Source: JAMXLO01 sp963818775 (lineage in GTDB: Bacteria > Pseudomonadota > Alphaproteobacteria > Acetobacterales > Acetobacteraceae). From it: a stretch of 64,000 nucleotides of DNA. The position numbers and the translations under genes are program-made. This document shows positions 56,081 to 64,000 of this stretch, piece after piece. The notes under the pieces are model-generated. The model did no database searches and was not told the origin of the DNA. It was given only the letters and a program-made list of their open reading frames with translations. Each line of letters opens with the position of its first letter. Positions within the stretch are counted from its first letter, which is position 1. The stretch spans positions 806,001 to 870,000 of the forward strand of contig CAWFUF010000011.1 of the NCBI GenBank assembly GCA_963818775.1, given 5' to 3'.

Positions 56081-56283
56081 CCACCGGGGGAACGTATCCC
56101 CATCGTCCCATTGGCAAGCAATTCGATCCTTTGTACCCCTAACAAATGGTTCAAGGCCTCACGACAAACGATCTTCTGTCATCATTTTAGCGCCTGGAAC
56201 GCTCGATGTGGTATTATGACACCGTCAACCAGCGGTTGACCTTGGCTTGGCTATAAGGGTTCGTCAGACAAACGTAAAGCCTC

Positions 56284-56446
56284 TGTCAAGCAATGCGTGC
56301 AAGCCGCAGGAGAACCAGCCGACCCGCAAGCGGGTTGAGGCTCTCAGAGCCGTCGAAGGAGAGCCGGCTGGTTCGCCAGACCTGACGGGTGCATGATCCG
56401 CTCAGGCAAGGGGCCCAGCGAACAGGCACGGCATTGCGTCGACATC
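56284..56446 (-). ncRNA. Highly structured RNA candidate, possibly 6S RNA-like
   Basis: Between the LysR start and a glycosyltransferase remnant lies a nest of pairings. A closing stem joins GCAATGCGTGC (56290-56300) to GCACGGCATTGC (56426-56437). Inside are a stem GAACCAGCCG/CGGCTGGTTC (56312-56321/56365-56374) holding two small hairpins, and a hairpin CCTGACGGG...CCGCTCAGG. Read on the minus strand it contains UGUUCGC, GGGCC and CCUGAGCGGAU in the order seen in the 5' arm of E. coli 6S RNA, and CCUGCGGC near the 3' arm. Those similarities are suggestive only, and the branched inner fold differs from 6S. Strand and ends are uncertain. Confidence 0.4.
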
Positions 56447-56519
56447 GCAATGGAATGGGCGGCCCACTCGGCCGGTCGCTCTGCGTAAGAATGAATAGCG
56501 ATCCGTCCTGGCGAATGCC

Positions 56520-57600
56520 TCAGGCTGTTGCGCCCAATTCGTCAGCGGTCAGCAGCGGCATGCCCTGCCCGACCCGACGCACCGCCGCGTCGAGTTGGGC
56601 ACCGACCCGAGGCATATCGTATGTCTCTCGGGCACACCAATAGGCGTTCGCCCCAAGCCGAGCGGCGCGTTCCGGGTCAGCGATCAACCCTCCGAGGGCC
56701 TGCACCACCAGTTCAACGTTGCCACGCGGAACCAGAATGCCGTCGGATCCATCGTGCAAGATTTCTGACGGGCCTTCGCTGTCGGTCGAGACGACCGGCA
56801 TCGCGTGCGCCATCGCCTCGATCAGGACGATTCCGAACGGCTCGTGATGCGAAGGCAGGCAGAACACGTCGACACCAGCAAAGAACGTCCGCTTGTCGTG
56901 CACCCAACCTGGAAAGGCCAAAGCTTCGGCAAGGCCATGTCGGGTCGCGAGCTGTTCCAGCGTCGACCGTTCTGGGCCATCACCGGCGAGGACGGCACGA
57001 AATGGGACGCCATCCGATCGCAACCGGCCGAGTGCGGTGATGAAGACATCGAAGCCCTTCTTGGGAACGAAACGTCCCATGGCCCCGATGACCGGTGGCT
57101 GCCGCCGAACCCGTGGTGGCAGAGCCGGTGGCACATCGACCATGCTCGGAATGTGGTAGAGGCAGGTGTCCATCACGCCCTGGCTTTGCGCATGGCGCAT
57201 CAGGTCAAGGGTTGGGTGGAAAACCGCGGCCGCGCCACGGCACCTCATCTTGTAGTTTGGCAGAACGGCTATCAGCGGGTTTGCTCCGGCTTGCCGCAGC
57301 AGGCTCATCGCGCGATTGCCGTGTGCGATGCACACATCGGCGTGCAATCGCCGGAGCAGCAGGCGAAGCCGTATCGCCGCGATCACGTCCCATGATCCGC
57401 GATGCGGCAGTCCGTGCCATATCGCTCCGCGCGTCTGCGAGTGCGGGACGGATCGCCGCGTCGGGATGGATCACGGCGTGGACTTCGTGGCCGAACCGGC
57501 TCAGCGCATCCCCATAGTCGAGCAAGGCCTGCTCAAGCCCACCAAGCCCGCGACCCAGCATGGCATTCACAATGCGCAAGGGTGATGCGGCGACAGGCAC
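56520..57600 (-). pseudogene. Family 4 glycosyltransferase, frameshifted
   Basis: The N-terminal part starts at 57600 with RIVNAMLGRGLGGLEQALLD and YGDALSRFGHEVHAVIHPDA, the usual GT4 start. Around 57400 the frame changes; the rest continues as WDVIAAIRLRLLLRRLHADV, IGAMGRFVPKKGFDVFITAL, AGDGPERSTLEQLATRHGLA and PSHHEPFGIVLIEAMAHAMP, with EPFGIVLIEAMA as the donor-binding motif, to the stop at 56520. A single shift separates two good halves, so it is either a recent pseudogene or a sequencing error. It follows ygfZ by 6 nt and could be cotranscribed with it. Confidence 0.82.
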
Positions 57601-57606
57601 GTGGCT

Positions 57607-58410
57607 TCAGTGCGACTGCATCCAGGCGGGCATCCGCGGCGCCAACGTGGCGGGGCCGCACTTCAGGGCGCCATCGAGAGCATCGAGCCGCAACACCGCC
57701 AGGCCGGTCTGATCCCGCCCGGATCGCATGGTCCCCACTTCTGCCCCGTCCCGCGTCACCGGCGTGCCAGGCGCCGGGAGTGGCCCCACGATGGCAACCG
57801 GGATAAGACGGCGCTTCACCAGTCCGCGGTATTTCGTGCGCGCGGTCAGTTCCTGGCCCATGTAGCAGCCTTTGGTCCAGGACACGCCGTGCAGTTCGTC
57901 GAACCCCGCCTCCAGCAGGACCGTCTTCTCGACTTCCAGGTCACGCGAGCCGTCCGGCAGACCCAGAGCAAGCCTGTGGCGATCCCAATCGACTTCGAGT
58001 GCGGTCGTTGGCAGAACCACCGTGGACAATAGGCGCCAGCCGGCCTCAGGGAGGCGCGGGTCAGAGGCGATGATCGCCTGCACGGTCGGTGCGCCACCCC
58101 AGGCAACATAAACGGACAACTCGTCGGCGGCCCCGAGGGTCACCCTGGACCGTAGCCGATAGCGCGACAGGCGCTGCAGCGTCGCTGTTGCCTGGTCGCC
58201 CTCGCAGTCGAGCAACAATCGATCGCCATCGGCGAACACGAAGAAATCGGCCAACCACTTGCCTTGCGGCGTCAAAAGAGCCGCCCACACTGCATGACCC
58301 GGCCGGGCTTCGGTCACGTCGTTGGAGAGCAGGCCTTGGAGGAAGGACACGCGATCCTCCCCCTTGACCTCGAGGACAGCGCGACGCGGCAGTGCAGCCA
58401 GACGAGTCAT
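57607..58410 (-). CDS. ygfZ: Folate-binding Fe-S cluster maintenance protein YgfZ
   Basis: 267 residues of the GcvT-like YgfZ/CAF17 family. The N terminus has GEDRVSFLQGLLSNDVTEAR and LTPQGKWLADFFVF; the family signature KGCYMGQELTARTKYRG, with its conserved Cys, is complete. The protein uses tetrahydrofolate in the repair or assembly of some Fe-S enzymes. It lies upstream of the frameshifted glycosyltransferase. Confidence 0.94.
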   Translation of the reverse strand: MTRLAALPRRAVLEVKGEDRVSFLQGLLSNDVTEARPGHAVWAALLTPQGKWLADFFVFADGDRLLLDCEGDQATATLQRLSRYRLRSRVTLGAADELSVYVAWGGAPTVQAIIASDPRLPEAGWRLLSTVVLPTTALEVDWDRHRLALGLPDGSRDLEVEKTVLLEAGFDELHGVSWTKGCYMGQELTARTKYRGLVKRRLIPVAIVGPLPAPGTPVTRDGAEVGTMRSGRDQTGLAVLRLDALDGALKCGPATLAPRMPAWMQSH

Positions 58411-58602
58411 ACGCCAAGAAATGGTGTTTCAGCGACCCACGGCAATGGCTGAGGCCAGAGGTGTGGCTAGTTCGAGGTTTGTCCGCTGAGCCTGCTGCGG
58501 CTGCCGCCCAGCCGGGTGCGACATCAGCCCGAACTGCCAGGTGGTCGTGTTCGGAGAGGCCGCATCAGGACAAGCCGCAGCATCACCCGCTCCCTCGCGG
58601 CC

Positions 58603-58636
58603 GCTCTGTGCCGGGGGCATGCCCCCGGCACAGAGC
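58603..58636. repeat. Perfect 34-nt palindrome (terminator-like)
   Basis: The arm GCTCTGTGCCGGGGGCA is followed directly by its exact complement. TTTT follows on the plus strand, as in an intrinsic terminator, but no plus-strand gene ends upstream. On the minus strand it follows the membrane-protein stop (58714) by about 80 nt. The rest of the 58411-58713 gap shows no gene. Confidence 0.6.
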
Positions 58637-58713
58637 TTTTCGTGGCACGAAGAAGCGCGTTAACCTTTATTCTTGTGAAAATCTCCAGGTCGTAACGCAG
58701 AGTGCCTCCACAA

Positions 58714-59586
58714 TCAGGGATCGCGCTGACTGCCGCCGAGCGCACCCGCCGCAGACGCAATGAACGCGCCAATCAGCATTGAGAAGAAGAGGTAGAACGA
58801 GGCTGATGCGGACGCCTTGCGGGCTGCGTCGGCGGCTTGCTTCGCCTTCTCCTCGGCTGCCTTCATTTGTGCCGCGGTGTCATCGATGCGTTTTTCGGCG
58901 TCTTGCTGAGAAATACCTGTGCGCGCTGCAACCAGCTTCGCGAGATAGGTGCGGTCGCCCGGATCAAGGTTGCCGTTTGCGATCGCTCTGGCAAGGATGC
59001 GGCCCGCTTCGGCCCGCGCATCCTGGGAAGACGCGTTAGCGTCCGGCTGATCTTTCCTGAACAAGCTATCCAGGAAATAGCCATTGGAGTCAGAAGACTG
59101 ATTGGCGGCAACCTGGGTGGCCGTCGAAGCCGCGCTGCCGGCGACATTCGAAATCGCGCGGCCCGCGGTACTTACCGCCGAAGTGACTGAGGAAGTGGCG
59201 AAGGCCGCGACCAGAACCGACGCCAGCGCCCAAGCCAGAAAGCCGTGCACCGTGTCGCGAAAGAATACCTCGCCCGTGTGGATGTCAGCCCATTTGGTGC
59301 GCAGCCGTCCCGCGAGGTAGCCGCCCATCGCCGACGACAGCCATTGCACAATGATGAGCCAAACCGCTGCCAGCAGAGTGAACGTCGTTGCCGATGGATT
59401 TAGCGATGACCATGGAGAGACCGACGAAAGGCCAATACCGGATCCCAGTGCCACGAGGAGCAAGCTGATGGCGACGGCGGCCAGAGCGCCGCCGATAACG
59501 GCGGCCCACGAGACGGCCGATGGTGAGCCGGCGTTTTCCTCCGCCACCACGACAGTGGGTCCGCCCGTTTCAGCAATGAGTGCCAT
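58714..59586 (-). CDS. Integral membrane protein of unknown function
   Basis: 290 residues. Hydrophobic segments are AAVIGGALAAVAISLLLVAL, ATTFTLLAAVWLIIVQWL, FLAWALASVLVAAFA, and the C-terminal YLFFSMLIGAFIASAAGALG. Between them is an Ala/Ser/Gln-rich region and a charged helix (DAEKRIDDTAAQMKAAEEK) that could form a coil. A YLAGRLR motif follows the second helix. Similar proteins are widespread in alphaproteobacteria without known function. GGAGG lies before ATG 59586, and the 24-residue peptide gene starts just upstream. Confidence 0.8.
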   Translation of the reverse strand: MALIAETGGPTVVVAEENAGSPSAVSWAAVIGGALAAVAISLLLVALGSGIGLSSVSPWSSLNPSATTFTLLAAVWLIIVQWLSSAMGGYLAGRLRTKWADIHTGEVFFRDTVHGFLAWALASVLVAAFATSSVTSAVSTAGRAISNVAGSAASTATQVAANQSSDSNGYFLDSLFRKDQPDANASSQDARAEAGRILARAIANGNLDPGDRTYLAKLVAARTGISQQDAEKRIDDTAAQMKAAEEKAKQAADAARKASASASFYLFFSMLIGAFIASAAGALGGSQRDP

Positions 59587-59599
59587 TGCGGGTACCTCC

Positions 59600-59674
59600 C
59601 TAATGCCAGAGAAGCACCAGGAGGATAATGATAGGGATCGGTATGCCGAGTAGCCAAAGAAGAATTGCAGGCAT
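59600..59674 (-). CDS. 24-residue hydrophobic small membrane protein
   Basis: The short frame from ATG 59674 to TAG 59600 encodes MPAILLWLLGIPIPIIILLV plus LLWH. It is one hydrophobic helix broken by GIPIP. A strong GGAGG lies 9 nt upstream of the start, and the stop is 13 nt before the next membrane-protein gene, so the two are probably cotranslated and may interact. Tiny proteins with this sequence style occur in other alphaproteobacteria. Confidence 0.7.
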   Translation of the reverse strand: MPAILLWLLGIPIPIIILLVLLWH

Positions 59675-60171
59675 TTTTCGTTCCTCCGTGTGTTGCTTGT
59701 AAACTCAGCAATAGAGAAATCGTTCCGCGGCGCTCAATCGGTGCAACCATCAAGACGACGCTTGCGTGCTGCCAATCACGATATTTTGTGATATTTGGTG
59801 CCGGAATACCGTGAGGTATTAAATGCTGCGACGCGGAATAGTCGCCGAGGTGGCAAGATCAAAATCGTCTTGAGCGAGGCGGAATGACGCGAGTATATGC
59901 AGCGTCGATCGGCCTCGTGTGTAGCCACTCGAGGCAGCGATAACGGGAAGGGCACGCGAGCCAGCTGCCTTCGATCCCGTCATCAGATCTGAAGAGCCGG
60001 ATCTTGCGCCACTTGCAACAGCGTTCCCTGAGGTATGTTTCGCCAGCTTCCAAAATATGCTGTGAGCCCCGGTGGTTCTCCCAAGTGCTCCACGGGCAGG
60101 ATCTGGCGTGGCATGCTTCCCTCATATAGGCCGCGGAGCGGCGAACTGATCGAAGGGAACATTTCCGTCCG
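59675..60171. other. Gap, nothing recognised
   Basis: About 500 bp between the small peptide and the decayed asparagine synthetase. One overlapping minus-strand frame runs from 60314 to 59859 but lacks any family signal. The promoter of the peptide-membrane protein unit must lie near 59700-59800, with AT-richer sequence there, but no motif is certain. Confidence 0.45.
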
Positions 60172-61050
60172 ATGAGCGGCATTGCTGGATTGGTTCTGTC
60201 GAGCGCCGCGCCGCCCCCTGATCCCGCTACGCTGGCACGACTGATCGACAGCTTGCGGCATCGCGGTCCACGCAGTGCCGCCACGCGGTCGTCGGCCGCA
60301 TCGCGCTCGTGCACAACCGGCTCTCGATCATCGATATTGCCACCGTGGACCAGCCGCTGTTCGCTGGCCCGCTCGTCTGCGACAGAGCAGGACGTGAAGG
60401 TGGTGCTGAGCGGCGAGGGTGGTGACGAGATCTTTGCCGGCTATCCTCGCTGCCACACCGCAATGGGGCCATGGTGGCGCGGCGGCCGCGCGATGCGGGG
60501 GCGCGGCAGTAGATGTGCTGGGCGCGCGCCCGTCGACCTGGCGCGACGGTATCGTCGCTGCGGAGGCCGAGACGTTGGACACGGGACGCTCGCGACTGGG
60601 AGCGAAATGGCAGATTGGGCGCCACCCGGTGTGCTCCTGAAGCTGGACCGCTGCCTGATGGCGCATGCGATGGAGGGACGCATCCCGTTGCTGGATTCGG
60701 GCGTGGCGAAGGCAGCGTTTCGGCTGGCGGATGGCATGAAGCTGCGTGGTGGGTTGGGCAAGGAGGATCCTGCGTAAATGGCCGAAGAGGCGCAGCCGTT
60801 CGCTCCAAGACACGGCTATGCCATGCCGATCGGCCGATTGGATCAAGGGGCAGGGATCACGGATTGGGCCACTGGCGGCAACCCAACCCGGCGCCGACCC
60901 GGCGAAGGTGCGGCTGCTGCTCACTCACATCAGTCGTCGGCAGCACAGCGTCGCGTGATGGAAGCTGACGTTCTACACGCTATGGCACCGGCGACACATT
61001 CTCGCCTTGTGCCCGGCGGCGATGTCTTCGAAACGCTCGCGACAGTTTGA
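60172..61050 (+). pseudogene. Asparagine synthetase (glutamine-hydrolysing) remnant
   Basis: ATG 60172 begins MSGIAGL, the glutamine amidotransferase class II start, but the nucleophile Cys2 is Ser. LIDSLRHRGP follows, then a frame change brings LVHNRLSIIDIA, after which the middle including the ATP PP-loop is deleted. The synthetase motif VVLSGEGGDEIFAGYPRC and the later LDRCLMAHAMEGRIPLLDS remain, and the C-terminal WKLTFYTLWHRRHILAL can be read in another frame near 60960-61010. Several shifts and a large deletion make it inactive. Such synthetases often belong to polysaccharide loci, like the one at 41-53 kb. Confidence 0.85.
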
Positions 61051-61776
61051 TCAGTCCACGCTGATCGTTCCGGCTTCCGGCCCCTTTGCGCCCTGCACGA
61101 CGCCCATCCGCACCGACTGGCCCTCCTGCAACGGAGCAAGACCGGCGCGCTCCAACACCGTCGCGTGGACAAACACGTCCTTGCCACCCGACTGCGGAGT
61201 GATGAAGCCGAACCCCTTGTCGGGGTTGTACCACTTCACCGTCCCCATCATCTCGACGGCGGTGCTGAGATCGACCTGCCGTCGCGGGCCTCCCTCAAAG
61301 CTGCGCTGCGGGCGCTGCTGGAAGCCGCCCGGCCGTCGCGCGGGAGTCGCGGCTGCGGTGCTCTCATCGACCGACACCACCTGGTCGACCTGTTTCCCTT
61401 TCTGCCCCTGGCCGACGCGGATCCGGAGCGTGGCGCCGGGGCTGACGGTCTGGACGCCGGCAGCCTGCAACGTGTTGACGTGCAGGAAGACGTCGCCCGA
61501 GCCGTCGCTCAGCGCCACAAAACCGTAACCCTTCTCGGCGTTGAACCACTTGACCGTCGCCTCCGACTCCGGTCCTGCCGCGCTGGAGGCAAACGAGGGA
61601 AACGGCATTGGCGGCGGCGCGCTGCCGTAAAAGTTGTCGTCATCAAAACCGCGGCGGCGTGGTGGCCGTTGGCGGTCGTTCCTGGGCGGTCGCAAGGCTT
61701 TAGTATCCCCTATGATCGGCTTGTTCCTGGACCCAGGATACGCCTGATTGAGGCCGCTGGGTAGCGTCACCCGCAA
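61051..61776 (-). CDS. Double cold-shock-domain protein
   Basis: About 241 residues with two CSD domains. CSD1 (about 74-125) has TVKWFNAEKGYGFVALSDGS and DVFLHVNTL; CSD2 (about 175-235) has GTVKWYNPDKGFGFITPQSG and DVFVHATVLERAGL. Both keep the RNP1-like GYGFV/GFGFI and RNP2-like VFxHV/VFVHA motifs for single-stranded nucleic acid binding. A basic linker RRPGGFQQRPQR and an N-terminal Arg-rich part (NDRQRPPRRRGFDDD) flank them. Two-CSD proteins are common in alphaproteobacteria. The TTG start at 61776 is uncertain; a later start is possible. Confidence 0.88.
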   Translation of the reverse strand: MRVTLPSGLNQAYPGSRNKPIIGDTKALRPPRNDRQRPPRRRGFDDDNFYGSAPPPMPFPSFASSAAGPESEATVKWFNAEKGYGFVALSDGSGDVFLHVNTLQAAGVQTVSPGATLRIRVGQGQKGKQVDQVVSVDESTAAATPARRPGGFQQRPQRSFEGGPRRQVDLSTAVEMMGTVKWYNPDKGFGFITPQSGGKDVFVHATVLERAGLAPLQEGQSVRMGVVQGAKGPEAGTISVD

Positions 61777-61797
61777 GACGCGAAAATCTCAATTCAA

Positions 61798-62868
61798 TCA
61801 GTCGAATGCGCGCTTGACCCGAGCCCAGTCCTCGAGCGCGCGTTCCTCTCCGGGAGTGATCGGGATGACGAGCTGGCTCCAACCTGCGCTGCGCAGGGCC
61901 TCGACGCGCTGCTTCAATTCCTGCTCGGTGGCGGTAAAGGTTGTGTGCCGGATCAATTCGGCGGTGATGAACTTCCGCTCCTCCGGCTTGACGAACACGA
62001 AATGGCCGCGGTGGTTGTTGAGGTAGCGCGCATCCTGCGGTTCGAAGCCGCGCGCCGTGTCGATGTAGCCGGTCACCTGTTCCTGCACCGATGGCGGCAC
62101 CGGCGATGTGTTCTGCCAACCCTCCATATCGAGATCCGCCGCGCGATGCAGCAACACCGCTGCCCGCGGTCCGGCCTGCGCGACCGCGCGCGGACTGTCG
62201 GCGGCTTCGCCGTCGGTGAGAACGCAGCCGCACGCCCAGGCGGTCGCGTAAAGGTCCCCAGCGTTGTGACCCGCGGCCTTCCAGCTCTGCTGCATGCTCT
62301 CAAGTGCGGTCATGGCACCTGGCACGTCGGACACGAAGCTCTTCCACCCGGCATGTAGCTTTGCCGTCAGCGCCTGCGACTTGGGGCCATAGGCTGAGAC
62401 GTGCAGCCGAATTGGATCGCGTGTGTTGATCAGGCCGAAGTCGGGATTGAGGAAGCGAATCTTCTTGCGCCTGCCTTCGACGTTCGTCTCCAGGGTTTCG
62501 CCGTTCAGCAGGCCGTAGACGACGCGTATATACTCTTCCATGTCGGCGAGCTTCATGGCGCCGAGGCCCATGGCGCGGCGCGCCGAGAAGCCTGTCCCGA
62601 CGCCGAAATCGATCCGGCCAGGTGCCATACCGTTCAGCGTGGCGAAGGCGTTGGCCGTCACCGCCGCGATGCGATTGGACGGCACCAGCACGCCGGTCCC
62701 GAGACGGATACGCGAAGTCTTCATGGCTGCGGCACCCATGGCGACGAAGCAGTCGGCGGTAATCATCTGTGTGTCGAAGAACCAGGCGTGTGTGAAGCCG
62801 AGTTCCTCGGCGCGCTGCGCGAGCTTCCATGAATCGTGCGACGTCGCGATGCCGATGCCGAAGTCCAT
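61798..62868 (-). CDS. LLM-class F420/flavin-dependent oxidoreductase
   Basis: 356 residues of the luciferase-like superfamily, but only distantly related to the tandem pair at 13-15 kb. Motifs: DFGIGIATSHDSWKLAQRAE, FTHAWFFDTQM, RLGTGVLVPSNRIAAVTANA and GRIDFGVGTGFSARRAMG. The pattern near WFFDTQM resembles F420-dependent reductases/dehydrogenases. The start at 62868 is preceded by AAAGGAGG. Substrate is unknown. It is located between birA and the cold-shock gene on the same strand. Confidence 0.88.
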   Translation of the reverse strand: MDFGIGIATSHDSWKLAQRAEELGFTHAWFFDTQMITADCFVAMGAAAMKTSRIRLGTGVLVPSNRIAAVTANAFATLNGMAPGRIDFGVGTGFSARRAMGLGAMKLADMEEYIRVVYGLLNGETLETNVEGRRKKIRFLNPDFGLINTRDPIRLHVSAYGPKSQALTAKLHAGWKSFVSDVPGAMTALESMQQSWKAAGHNAGDLYATAWACGCVLTDGEAADSPRAVAQAGPRAAVLLHRAADLDMEGWQNTSPVPPSVQEQVTGYIDTARGFEPQDARYLNNHRGHFVFVKPEERKFITAELIRHTTFTATEQELKQRVEALRSAGWSQLVIPITPGEERALEDWARVKRAFD

Positions 62869-62903
62869 ATCAGCCTCCTTTGGTCCGTTTGATGATTGGG
62901 CGG

Positions 62904-63614
62904 TTATCCCGCCTGCACGTCGCCCGCAACGATGCGCGTACGGCCGTCCGCCGCATCGAGCAGCAGTGCGCCGTCTTCATCGATGCCAGCGAACCGGCCG
63001 ATAACCAATCGGTCCGCGAGCCGTACTCTGAGCGTGGCGCCGATCGGATGCGCACGTGCGAGCCAGCTCGCACGGATCGGCGGGAAGCCCTCTTGCAGCC
63101 ATATACCGAACCACTTCGCCAACGCTGACAGAAGTTTCTCGCGAGCGCCATCGACAGTGGCCAATCCGCCGCAGCCGACGATGGTTGACACCTGGTACGA
63201 AACGCCACTCGGCGCTTGCAGTACGTTCAGACCAATGCCTACAACCAGCGTGTCGTCCGCCTGCTCCAGCAAGATTCCGGCGATCTTGCCGTCATGCACC
63301 AGCACATCGTTCGGCCATTTCAGCGTTGCGCGCACGTGCTGCGGCAGCAGCGCGTCCACCGCATCCGCGACCGCCAGCGCGGCGACAAGGCCGATCTCGA
63401 CGGAGCGCGCCGTCGGTACATCCGGCCGCAGCACGATCGACAGATAGAGGTTGCCGGGGGGGCTGAGCCAGCGCCTCGACAGTCTGCCGCGGCCGGCGGT
63501 CTGCTCGTCCGCATGAACCACGGTACCGTGCGCCGCGCCCTCGCGTGCCAGCCGCATCGCCTCGTCGTTGGTCGAGCCGATGCTGTCGTAGTGCCGGACG
63601 TCGAATGCGATCAC
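62904..63614 (-). CDS. birA: Biotin--[acetyl-CoA-carboxylase] ligase
   Basis: 236 residues, the short class I form without the N-terminal DNA-binding repressor domain. Motifs: DSIGSTNDEAMRLAREG, the biotinyl-AMP motif TAGRGRLSRRWLSPPGNLYL, LKWPNDVLVHDGKIAGILLE and VVGIGLNVLQAP. It attaches biotin to acetyl-CoA carboxylase and other carboxylases. It starts at GTG 63614. The upstream acyl-CoA dehydrogenase gene ends 10 nt earlier on the same strand. Confidence 0.95.
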   Translation of the reverse strand: MIAFDVRHYDSIGSTNDEAMRLAREGAAHGTVVHADEQTAGRGRLSRRWLSPPGNLYLSIVLRPDVPTARSVEIGLVAALAVADAVDALLPQHVRATLKWPNDVLVHDGKIAGILLEQADDTLVVGIGLNVLQAPSGVSYQVSTIVGCGGLATVDGAREKLLSALAKWFGIWLQEGFPPIRASWLARAHPIGATLRVRLADRLVIGRFAGIDEDGALLLDAADGRTRIVAGDVQAG

Positions 63615-63624
63615 AGCAAACGAT

Positions 63625-64000
63625 TCACGTTATCCACCCCTGCAAGCGGGCGGCCTCATCGCGGCAATGCTCAGGGCTACCCAGCATCTGGCGATTGAAG
63701 CTGATGCGTTTGAACCAGTAGTGGAGACCAAGCAGGTCGGTGAACCCCATGCCCCCGTGCGCCTCCGTCGCCATGCGTGCGATGTCGCGACCGACATCGT
63801 CGAGATGCGCCTTCGTTTGCAGTGCCGTAAGTCGTGCCTCGCCCGGCAGCGCATCCTGTGCGTAGGCCGCGTACCACACCATGGCGCGGCAGGGCTCCAG
63901 CATCGTCACCATGTCGGCGAATTGGTGTTTGACAGACTGGAAGCTGCCGATAACACGGCCGAACTGCGTGCGCTGCTTCACGAAGGCGAGTGCCTGATCA
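63625..64000 (-). CDS. Acyl-CoA dehydrogenase C-terminal part (5' end outside window)
   Basis: The visible about 125 residues match the C-terminal four-helix domain: ALAFVKQRTQFGRVIGSFQS, VKHQFADMVTMLEPCRAM and ATEAHGGMGFTDLLGLHYWF. The RTQFG and GGMGF motifs bind the FAD of the partner subunit. The frame runs past position 64000, so the start is outside. Usual length is about 380 residues. Confidence 0.9.
   Translation of the reverse strand, partial: DQALAFVKQRTQFGRVIGSFQSVKHQFADMVTMLEPCRAMVWYAAYAQDALPGEARLTALQTKAHLDDVGRDIARMATEAHGGMGFTDLLGLHYWFKRISFNRQMLGSPEHCRDEAARLQGWIT

Noticed and set aside
56210..56275. Promoter-like TTGACC and TATAAG upstream of the RNA candidate on the plus strand
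   Set aside because: The spacing is 10 nt, too short for a standard promoter, so strand assignment by promoter is not supported.

Overview
This 64 kb window is high-GC chromosomal DNA from an alphaproteobacterium, most likely of the Acetobacteraceae/Rhodospirillales. The pointers are a CcrM-type methylase next to rnhB, HWE/HisKA_2-type sensor kinase architecture, many GTGA/ATGA translational overlaps, and typical intergenic palindromes. No rRNA, tRNA or CRISPR array was found. The first gene (TRAP solute-binding protein) and the last (acyl-CoA dehydrogenase) run off the window.

Region 1 (1-26.6 kb) is signalling plus catabolism. It holds a receiver-EAL protein, a receiver-GAF-kinase with a matching stand-alone receiver, and a TylF-like methyltransferase. 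A large set of oxidative enzymes follows: Rieske oxygenase, extradiol dioxygenase, flavin amine oxidase, acyl-CoA dehydrogenase, GMC oxidoreductase, two tandem luciferase-like monooxygenases and an FAD hydroxylase. A three-gene ABC exporter of the COG4586/4587/3694 type comes next. Then a phenylacetate-type operon (VOC-paaG-paaI-paaK-DUF1697) faces a divergent fused indolepyruvate ferredoxin oxidoreductase. Together these suggest conversion of arylpyruvates and arylacetates to aryl-CoA thioesters.

Region 2 (26.6-41 kb) is an insertion-sequence graveyard. It contains remnants of IS1595, IS91 with a tyrosine recombinase, IS3 with an IS1182 element nested inside it, IS630, IS21 and IS4. Two small islands of intact metabolic genes sit between them: an enolase-superfamily epimerase plus a D-lactate/glycolate dehydrogenase, and a double cupin plus a short-chain dehydrogenase. 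The IS1182 copy has 18-bp inverted ends and a 6-bp target duplication.

Region 3 (41.2-53.1 kb) is a surface-glycan locus. It has a C-methyltransferase, an FG-GAP-like repeat protein with a type I secretion-like C terminus, two FkbM methyltransferases with N-terminal helical extensions, three glycosyltransferase-like proteins, a NeuD-type acetyltransferase and a DegT aminotransferase. Four consecutive genes overlap the next by 4-11 nt (GTGA/ATGA type), so the block is probably one translationally coupled operon.

Region 4 (53.3-64 kb) carries housekeeping genes: ccrM, rnhB, a LysR regulator, ygfZ, a double cold-shock protein and birA. It also holds a frameshifted glycosyltransferase, a decayed asparagine synthetase, a membrane protein with a 24-residue companion peptide, and a strongly structured non-coding segment near 56.4 kb that may be a 6S-like RNA.
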